DNA from: Novosphingobium sp.
Lineage (GTDB): Bacteria > Pseudomonadota > Alphaproteobacteria > Sphingomonadales > Sphingomonadaceae
NCBI GenBank assembly: GCA_027490345.1
Contig: JAIXYF010000071.1
Location: 1-6,274, forward strand
Reading direction: 5' to 3'
DNA length: 6,274 bases
This document shows positions 1-4,711 of the stretch, one piece after another; positions within the stretch are counted from its first letter, which is position 1; every line of letters begins with the position of its first letter. Both the position numbers and the translations under genes were made by a program. The notes beneath the pieces were generated by a model, which made no database searches, had not been told where the DNA came from, and worked only from the letters and a program-made list of their open reading frames with translations.

Positions 1-470
1 CCATGGCACGGGCAGAAGTAGCCGCCAAATTCGCCTTTCACTTCGCCTTCACCCGCGCCCAGCGGCACGCAGCCAAGGTGGGTGCAGACACCCATCGTGA
101 TCAGCCAGTTGGTCTTGCCCGCCGACGTGCGGTCCGCCAGCGTCTGCGGATCACGCAGCGTCGCCACGTCAACCGCATCGGCCTTCTTGATTTCCTCGGG
201 CGTCAGGTTGCGGATGAAGACCGGCTGCTTGCGCCACACGGCCTTGATCGCCTGGCCCGGGGCAATCGCCGAGATGTCGATCTCGGTCGAGCTTTCCGCC
301 AGCACGTCCGCAGATGGTGCCATCTGCGATACCAATGGGTAAAGGGCGGCAAGGCCGCCTACGCCTGCGAAGCTTACTGCCGCGATATTGATGAAATCAC
401 GCCGACGGACGCCTTCATCATGGTTCGGGCCAGTCATGGTCGCTTCCGCGATGCTTGCTTGTTCAGCCAT
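1..470 (-). CDS. petA: Ubiquinol-cytochrome c reductase iron-sulfur (Rieske) subunit, 3' truncated by the window edge
   Basis: This is the Rieske subunit of the cytochrome bc1 complex (complex III), which passes electrons from ubiquinol to cytochrome c1 on the periplasmic face of the inner membrane. The N-terminus carries a twin-arginine motif (RRRDFIN, residues 22-28) followed by one hydrophobic helix (about 29-48), the usual uncleaved Tat anchor. Rieske box I is CTHLGC (129-134) and box II starts CPCH (153-156). By family analogy Cys129, His131, Cys153 and His156 are the 2Fe-2S ligands and Cys134-Cys155 is the disulfide. 156 complete codons are present. Full-length alphaproteobacterial homologues are roughly 175-195 residues, so only a short C-terminus is missing. 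I chose ATG 470 because AGGGA (481-477) lies 6 nt upstream. ATG 476 is in frame but abuts the SD, and ATG 437 is also possible. petB and petC would be expected to the left of the window. Confidence 0.95.
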   Translation of the reverse strand, partial: MAEQASIAEATMTGPNHDEGVRRRDFINIAAVSFAGVGGLAALYPLVSQMAPSADVLAESSTEIDISAIAPGQAIKAVWRKQPVFIRNLTPEEIKKADAVDVATLRDPQTLADRTSAGKTNWLITMGVCTHLGCVPLGAGEGEVKGEFGGYFCPCH

Positions 471-700
471 TGCCATTCCCTGCTTGCCGCTGCCGCAACC
501 ACAGATCTGGCGCGGTGAGCGTGTCCTAAAATGTCCCACACCGGTCTGGCGGGAAAGTGCCCAAAGGGACGCTCTTCCGCCCATACCGCACCACCATGCT
601 CTCTTGCGAGAGTTCGGTCCCCATCGGCGCGCCTGATAGACGCAAAGCCGCCGGTTTGCCAACAAGCATTTTGCCGCAGGTGCAAGGCGGCTAATCGTAT

Positions 701-730
701 TTTTTACAGAGGGTTGGCTAGTTGTTGCAA
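701..730 (-). promoter_or_regulatory. Candidate sigma70-like promoter for petA
   Basis: On the minus strand TTGCAA (730-725) and TAAAAA (706-701) are separated by 18 bp. Each matches 4 of 6 positions of the sigma70 -35 and -10 consensus. This is one of the few AT-rich spots in an otherwise GC-rich gap and it points towards petA. The start of petA is about 230 bp downstream, which would give a long leader. A promoter closer to petA cannot be excluded. Confidence 0.3.
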
Positions 731-742
731 ATCGCTCGCAAC
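724..742 (-). repeat. Short inverted repeat downstream of the methyltransferase gene
   Basis: GTTGC (724-728) and GCAAC (738-742) form a perfect 5-bp stem. In the minus-strand transcript it extends to 7 bp with one G-U pair, leaving a 5-nt loop. It lies about 30 nt after the methyltransferase stop codon. No T-run follows, so it is not a canonical intrinsic terminator. It could contribute to 3'-end stability or Rho-dependent ending, or it could be chance. The -35 element of the candidate petA promoter falls inside it. Confidence 0.3.
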
Positions 743-770
743 GCATATGTGGCAGCAATGTTGCCGCTGG

Positions 771-1865
771 TCAGCCAGACGCGCCGCTGGGGGTCTGCGG
801 AAAACCTGCCCCATCGGGCCAATCGGCGGCCGCCAACCCCATCACTTTGAAGAGAGCGCCCATGTGCGCCGGGCCTGTCAATCGCGTCAGCGCAGCCTCG
901 ATGGATTCGGTAGCGCCCGGTGCTGCCCGCGCCAGCGCTGCCGCCCTTGCGCCAATTCCCAGCGCGGCCAGCCACGCGCCCTGCTCTGCCGTGCCAAGCC
1001 AGCGCGCCCCGGTTTGTTCGGCAACCAGCGCCAGCGTGGCGAAATCGACATGGGCCGTCAGATCGGCTTCTCCCGGCGCGGCAAAGGGGGCCACTTTGCG
1101 GTGCGCGCGCACAGCTTGCAGGCTGCTGCCCAGCTGCGGCGCCGTATAGCCATAATCGATGAAAAGCGCCGCGCCGCCTTGCTCGGCCAGTCTGGCGGAA
1201 ATCTCCTGCACCACTGTCACCGCGGCCGGGGATGTCTCCAGCAGTGCGCCTTCCCCCGCGTCGGCAAACCGCGCGGGCACAGCTGCATCCATCGGCCGCG
1301 CCCCCGCAACGGGGACCAGCGCGCCGTCCGTATCAAGGCCAACCATGCGCTCCCGCCAGCCGCCCGCCGTGCGCACCAGCTGCCGCACTGGCAGCGCATC
1401 AAGAAACTCGTTGGCCACCACCAGCAGCGGGCGATCAGCCGGTAGGCTGGCCAGATCGTGATGCCAGTGTGCCTCGGGATGCGCGGCGCATTGCAGTGGG
1501 ATCAGCGCCGGACTCGTCTCGACGAAATGGACCTCGGGCGCCAGCCCGCCGCGCCCGGCAGCACGCAGTGCGTCGCGCGCCAGCGTGCCCCGTCCTGGCC
1601 CCAGTTCGACGAAACAGGCCTCGGCCGGGCTCCCAGCGCGCTGCCACATATCCGCCAGCCACAGGCCGATGAGTTCGCCGAACATCTGGCTGATTTCCGG
1701 CGCAGTCACGAAATCACCGCTCGCGCCCAGTGGATCGCGTGAGGTGTAATAGTGGGCATTGGCTTCGGCCATATAGTGCGCGATGGGAATCGGCCCCGTC
1801 GCGGCAATCAGCCGCGCGAACACGGCTTTCAGCTCCCCGCCTGCGGCCAAACTCTCGCCCGTCAC
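771..1865 (-). CDS. Class I SAM-dependent methyltransferase, MidA/NDUFAF7 family (DUF185)
   Basis: This 364-residue protein matches the MidA family (the mitochondrial relative NDUFAF7 dimethylates an arginine of a complex I subunit during assembly). The bacterial substrate is not established from sequence. Visible features in order are the family N-terminus with TGPIPIAHYM (23-32), GDFVTAPEISQMFGELIG (50-67), the SAM-binding glycine motif ELGPGRG (87-93), the acidic HFVETSP (113-119), VANEFLDALP (150-159), FIDYGY (235-240), DLTAHVDF (268-275) and a C-terminal GFPQ (354-357 region). The length is normal for the family. I chose GTG 1865 because it starts just before the conserved N-terminus and 19 bp after the lgt stop. 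The open frame extends further upstream, but that part only shadows lgt. A weak purine-rich stretch (CGGA) lies 7 nt before the start. The gene probably shares a transcript with lgt. Stop is TGA at 773-771. Confidence 0.9.
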   Translation of the reverse strand: MTGESLAAGGELKAVFARLIAATGPIPIAHYMAEANAHYYTSRDPLGASGDFVTAPEISQMFGELIGLWLADMWQRAGSPAEACFVELGPGRGTLARDALRAAGRGGLAPEVHFVETSPALIPLQCAAHPEAHWHHDLASLPADRPLLVVANEFLDALPVRQLVRTAGGWRERMVGLDTDGALVPVAGARPMDAAVPARFADAGEGALLETSPAAVTVVQEISARLAEQGGAALFIDYGYTAPQLGSSLQAVRAHRKVAPFAAPGEADLTAHVDFATLALVAEQTGARWLGTAEQGAWLAALGIGARAAALARAAPGATESIEAALTRLTGPAHMGALFKVMGLAAADWPDGAGFPQTPSGASG

Positions 1866-1884
1866 CGCACCATCCGTCCCGCTG

Positions 1885-2787
1885 TCACGTGATCGCGGTC
1901 TTTCCGCCCGGCTTCGCCGCCGGCTGCACCGAAACGGCCAGCGGCGGGTGGACCACCGCGCGCACCGCCAGCGCCAGCCCAATGGCCATCATCGGCAGGG
2001 TCAGCCACTGGCCCATGGAAAGGCCGCTGCGCATCGCAAAATCGAGCAGCTGGGCATCCGGCTCGCGGTAGAATTCCACGATGAAGCGGGCGAGCGCATA
2101 GCCAAGACCGAACAGCCCGACGAGCAGACCCGGCCGCCACCGCGCGCGGGTGCGCCAGAACAGGAAAAGCAGCACCGCGCCCAGCACCAGTCCTTCGAGC
2201 CCGGCTTCATAAAGCTGGCTCGGGTGGCGCGGAAGCGGCCCTGCGCCCGGAAACACCATGACCCAGGGCATCTTCGAATCGGTAACCCGGCCCCACAGCT
2301 CGCCGTTCACGAAGTTCGCGCAGCGCCCCAGAAACAGCCCCGGCGGCACGCAGACGGCGATGTAGTCGCAGGTCCGCACAAAGTTCAGCCCGCCGCGCCA
2401 TGCCACCCAGGCAATGGCCAGCGTGGTGCCGATCAGCCCGCCATGGAAGCTCATCCCGCCCTCCCAAAGCCGCATCAGGCGTGCCGGGTCGGTCAGCAGT
2501 TCGGGGGCATAGAACAATGCATAGCCCAGTCTTCCGCCAAGGATGATGCCAAGCGTCGCGTAGAAGAACAGATCGTCGGCATGGCGCTGCGCCAGCGGCG
2601 CGCCGGGTTCCCGGATCATCCGGCCCAGTTGCACATAGGCCAGCATGATCCCGGCCAGATAGGCAAGGCTATACCACTTGATCGCAAAGAACCCCAGGTC
2701 GAGTGCGATCGGCGAGAGGCCAAGGCTCTGCCATTGCAGCGGCTGGTATCCCGAGACGGCGGCTGCGGCAGCCGATAGTGACAGCAA
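1885..2787 (-). CDS. lgt: Phosphatidylglycerol--prolipoprotein diacylglyceryl transferase
   Basis: Lgt is an inner-membrane enzyme that transfers diacylglycerol from phosphatidylglycerol to the lipobox cysteine of prolipoproteins, the first step of lipoprotein maturation. The 300-residue product is of normal length and has several hydrophobic segments. Diagnostic motifs are GGRLGY (84-89), MSFHGG with His115 (112-117), the family signature GRCANFVNGELWGR (154-167, with Arg155, Asn158 and Glu163 matching the conserved Arg/Asn/Glu), HPSQLYE (188-194) and RFIVEFYREPD (234-244). The start is TTG 2787. An in-frame TGA sits two codons upstream (2793-2791), and AGGGAG (2801-2796) gives an 8-nt SD spacing. 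A nearby ATG (2794) is out of frame and only 1 nt from that SD. The C-terminal tail after about residue 280 is poorly conserved. The gene is transcribed divergently from the acyl-CoA synthetase and is followed by the MidA-family gene. Confidence 0.97.
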   Translation of the reverse strand: MLSLSAAAAAVSGYQPLQWQSLGLSPIALDLGFFAIKWYSLAYLAGIMLAYVQLGRMIREPGAPLAQRHADDLFFYATLGIILGGRLGYALFYAPELLTDPARLMRLWEGGMSFHGGLIGTTLAIAWVAWRGGLNFVRTCDYIAVCVPPGLFLGRCANFVNGELWGRVTDSKMPWVMVFPGAGPLPRHPSQLYEAGLEGLVLGAVLLFLFWRTRARWRPGLLVGLFGLGYALARFIVEFYREPDAQLLDFAMRSGLSMGQWLTLPMMAIGLALAVRAVVHPPLAVSVQPAAKPGGKTAIT

Positions 2788-2795
2788 GGGTCATG

Positions 2796-2801
2796 CTCCC
2801 T
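2796..2801 (-). promoter_or_regulatory. Ribosome binding site deciding the lgt TTG start
   Basis: AGGGAG on the minus strand lies 8 nt before TTG 2787, an ideal spacing. It lies only 1 nt before the out-of-frame ATG 2794. With the in-frame stop at 2793-2791, this makes the TTG the most likely lgt start. Confidence 0.65.
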
Positions 2802-2816
2802 AGAAATCAGGCAAGT

Positions 2817-2849
2817 GCGAAGGTTCGCTAGCGAACTGTTTTGTTTTGT
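2817..2849. repeat. Perfect 14-bp palindrome with flanking GCGAA arm and T-rich tail (candidate operator or hairpin)
   Basis: GTTCGCTAGCGAAC (2823-2836) is a perfect 14-bp palindrome. An extra GCGAA arm lies at 2817-2821, so the central TTCGC (2824-2828) could pair with either GCGAA copy. On the plus strand the palindrome is followed by TGTTTTGTTTTGT (2837-2849). It lies 36-49 bp upstream of the lgt start and about 145 bp upstream of the acyl-CoA synthetase. The symmetry fits a dimeric repressor site (for example TetR-type) or a hairpin in the lgt leader. A plus-strand terminator is less likely because no plus-strand gene precedes it. Confidence 0.5.
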
Positions 2850-2860
2850 ACCGCGGGCAT

Positions 2861-2879
2861 CGCGGCCTTGCGCGGCCTT
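2861..2879. repeat. 9-bp direct repeat at 10-bp period in the divergent promoter region
   Basis: CGCGGCCTT occurs at 2861-2869 and again at 2871-2879, exactly one helical turn apart. It sits between the palindrome and the acyl-CoA synthetase, where regulator binding would be expected. It may also be a chance duplication in GC-rich DNA. Confidence 0.4.
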
Positions 2880-2888
2880 CTGGCACAG

Positions 2889-2909
2889 GGCAAACCCGCG
2901 AGGCAAACC
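2889..2909. repeat. 8-bp direct repeat GGCAAACC
   Basis: GGCAAACC occurs at 2889-2896 and 2902-2909, 13 bp apart, about 70-90 bp upstream of the acyl-CoA synthetase start. It could be a pair of regulator half-sites. No known consensus is matched with confidence. Confidence 0.35.
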
Positions 2910-2931
2910 GAATAACACAGCAATCCCGATA

Positions 2932-2960
2932 TCGGCCCGGTGAGGCTCGGTACGGGCCGA
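2932..2960 (+). repeat. 8-bp inverted repeat in the leader of the acyl-CoA synthetase
   Basis: TCGGCCCG (2932-2939) and CGGGCCGA (2953-2960) form a perfect GC-rich 8-bp stem with a 13-nt loop, ending immediately before the GAGGAG ribosome binding site (2961-2966). It overlaps a separate 10-bp palindrome, CCGATATCGG (2926-2935), so the two structures would compete. If transcribed it could affect translation initiation. If not, it may be a protein-binding site. Confidence 0.45.
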
Positions 2961-2966
2961 GAGGAG
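2961..2966 (+). promoter_or_regulatory. Candidate ribosome binding site of the acyl-CoA synthetase, unusually far from the start
   Basis: GAGGAG is the only clear SD-like sequence before ATG 2980, but it leaves a 13-nt spacer, longer than usual. No in-frame ATG, GTG or TTG lies closer to it. In-frame GTG and ATG codons follow at codons 12 and 13 but are even further away. Confidence 0.45.
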
Positions 2967-2979
2967 TGATTGCCAGACC

Positions 2980-4692
2980 ATGCTGACCCAGCTTGACCGT
3001 GATCTTGCCCAGGTGATGGACGGGCTGACCGCCCCCGGCGGAATGCTCGCCACCACGTCGCACCACGCCTTCGGCCGCGATCTGCCGATGATCGCCGCCG
3101 CCCCGCCCACGCTGGGGGCTTATTTCACCCAGTTCTGCATGTTCCATGGTGCCAAGGAATTCATCGTCGATGGCGATGTCCGGCTCACCTTCGCGCAAAC
3201 GCTCGAAGCCGCCCGGATTGCCGCTGGCGGCCTCATCGCCGGGCACGGCGTCCAGAAGGGTGACCGCATCGGCATCGCCGCGCGCAATTCGGCCAACTGG
3301 ATCGTCGCCTATATGGCCGTCCTGATGGCCGGCGGCTGCGCGGTGCTGATCAACGGCTGGTGGCAGGGCGAGGAAATGGCCCAAGGCATCGACATGGTCG
3401 GCTGCCGCATGATCATTGCCGATCGCCAGCGCGCGGAACGGCTGGGCGGGATTACCCACGGCGCCGAAATCATTCCGCTGGTCCACGATTGCCCCCCGGC
3501 CGAAGGGCTTGCGGCGTTCATGACGAAGGGCGGCGATGCGGCCACGCCGCTCCACGAAGTTGGCCCTGACGATCTGGCCACAATCCTGTTCACCTCGGGC
3601 TCGACCGGCGTGTCCAAGGGCGCCTTCTCCGATCATCGCGGCGTGGTGCAGGGCACCTACAGCTACCTTGCGCAAAGCGTCATGGTGCTGGGCCTGATGA
3701 CCGCCCGCGGCGAAGCGCCGCCAGCGGGTGCGCAGCCCATCGCGCTCGTCAACGTGCCGCTGTTCCACGTCACTGGCGAAGTGCCGCTGATGCTGCAGTC
3801 CTTCGCGCTCGGCCGCAAGCTGGTGCTCATGCCCAAGTGGGATGCCGTCACCGCGATGCAGCTGATCGAGCGCGAGAAGGTCACCTACTTCGTCGGCGTC
3901 CCGCTGATGAGCTACGAGATCGCCACGCATCCCGATGCAAGCAAGTATGACATGTCGAGCTGTGTCACTTTTGCCGCAGGCGGCGCTCCCCGCCCAGTCG
4001 AGCATGTCGAGCGCATCCGCAAGGCGCTGCCCCATGCCTTTCCGATCCTCGGCTACGGCCTCACGGAGACCAACGGCGTCGGCTGCGGCAACTTCAACGA
4101 AAACTACATGGCCAAGCCCGGCAGCACCGGCACCGCCTCGCGCCCGCTGGTCGATCTGGCCATTCTCGATGATTCGGGTTCCCCGGTCCCGCAGGGCGAG
4201 CTTGGCGAAGTCGCCATCCGCAGCGTGGCCAACTTCCTCGGCTATTGGGACAATCCCGCCGCCACTGCCGCCGCGATCATGCCCGATGGCTATTTCCGCA
4301 CTGGCGATCTGGGCTATCTCGATACCGAAGGCTATCTGTTCATCGTCGACCGCAAGAAGGACATCATTATTCGCGGCGGCGAAAACATCGCCTGCATCGA
4401 AGTGGAAAACGCAATCTACGCCCACCCCGGCGTGGCGGAGGCCAGCGTGTTCGGCCTGCCGGACGAGCTTTATGGTGAAGTTCCGGTCGCAGTCTATCTC
4501 GCCAAGGAAGGCGCCGTCGTCACGGCGGAGGATCTGCGCGCGTTCCTCGCATCGCACATCGCGGCCTTCAAGATCCCTGTCCGCTTCTGGGAAGAGCATG
4601 AGGCGCTGCCCCGGCTTGGCACCGAAAAGGTGGACAAGCGCACCTTGAAGCAGCGTTACGGGGCCGATTGGCAAGAGACGGGCAAGGCTTGA
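2980..4692 (+). CDS. AMP-forming acyl-CoA synthetase / class I adenylate-forming ligase
   Basis: This 570-residue ANL-superfamily enzyme should activate a carboxylic acid to the acyl-adenylate and then the CoA thioester in the cytoplasm or at the inner membrane. Motifs in order are the P-loop TSGSTGVSKG (205-214), YGLTETNG (359-366), TGDLGYLD (441-448), the hinge/C-domain motif VDRKKDIIIRGGEN (456-469) and the A10 region PRLGTEKVDKRTL (544-556) with the catalytic lysine at 550. The usual Gly before that lysine is Glu549. About 45 residues precede the part that aligns with typical ligases. The acid substrate (medium/long-chain fatty, aromatic or terpenoid) cannot be read from sequence. ATG 2980 fits the family N-terminus, although its SD is 13 nt away. 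glnD follows after 19 bp, and lgt lies divergently upstream. Codon use resembles the neighbours, with no sign of transfer. Confidence 0.93.
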   Translation: MLTQLDRDLAQVMDGLTAPGGMLATTSHHAFGRDLPMIAAAPPTLGAYFTQFCMFHGAKEFIVDGDVRLTFAQTLEAARIAAGGLIAGHGVQKGDRIGIAARNSANWIVAYMAVLMAGGCAVLINGWWQGEEMAQGIDMVGCRMIIADRQRAERLGGITHGAEIIPLVHDCPPAEGLAAFMTKGGDAATPLHEVGPDDLATILFTSGSTGVSKGAFSDHRGVVQGTYSYLAQSVMVLGLMTARGEAPPAGAQPIALVNVPLFHVTGEVPLMLQSFALGRKLVLMPKWDAVTAMQLIEREKVTYFVGVPLMSYEIATHPDASKYDMSSCVTFAAGGAPRPVEHVERIRKALPHAFPILGYGLTETNGVGCGNFNENYMAKPGSTGTASRPLVDLAILDDSGSPVPQGELGEVAIRSVANFLGYWDNPAATAAAIMPDGYFRTGDLGYLDTEGYLFIVDRKKDIIIRGGENIACIEVENAIYAHPGVAEASVFGLPDELYGEVPVAVYLAKEGAVVTAEDLRAFLASHIAAFKIPVRFWEEHEALPRLGTEKVDKRTLKQRYGADWQETGKA

Positions 4693-4711
4693 TACGCTAA
4701 AGCATTGGGCC

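Larger units (their letters stand above)
477..770. other. Non-coding gap between the methyltransferase stop and petA (petA leader region)
   Basis: These 294 bp hold no convincing gene. Reading frames crossing the region have no recognisable protein and arise from GC-rich antisense sequence. The stretch holds a weak sigma70-like promoter candidate on the minus strand (730-701), several short inverted repeats (599-612, 647-691, 724-742) and two TGTCC direct repeats 10 bp apart (522-526, 532-536). I infer it carries the petA promoter and a long 5' leader. I see no hairpin followed directly by a T-run that would clearly terminate the upstream methyltransferase transcript. Confidence 0.6.

Noticed and set aside
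434..685. A possible 83-residue protein on the minus strand in the gap before petA
   Set aside because: There is no clear ribosome binding site or recognisable sequence, and it overlaps the start of petA in another frame.
673..705. Stem GCCGC/GCGGC followed by TTTTTT on the plus strand, resembling an intrinsic terminator
   Set aside because: The stem is only 5 bp, the T-run starts 8 nt after it, and no plus-strand gene lies upstream to terminate.
749..767. Hairpin right after the methyltransferase stop codon as a terminator
   Set aside because: It is stable only on the plus strand. In the minus-strand transcript two pairs become mismatches, and no T-run follows.
531..2778. Long plus-strand open frames opposite the methyltransferase and lgt
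   Set aside because: They are rich in Arg, Ala, Pro, Gln and His with no motif, whereas the minus strand gives well-conserved MidA-family and Lgt proteins.
2823..2836. The palindrome as a LexA (SOS) box
   Set aside because: Alphaproteobacterial LexA sites are direct repeats GTTC-N7-GTTC. This site is GTTC-N6-GAAC in inverted orientation.
2881..2897. TGGCAC as the -24 element of a sigma54 promoter
   Set aside because: The required GC-containing -12 element is missing at the right spacing (AAAC is found instead).
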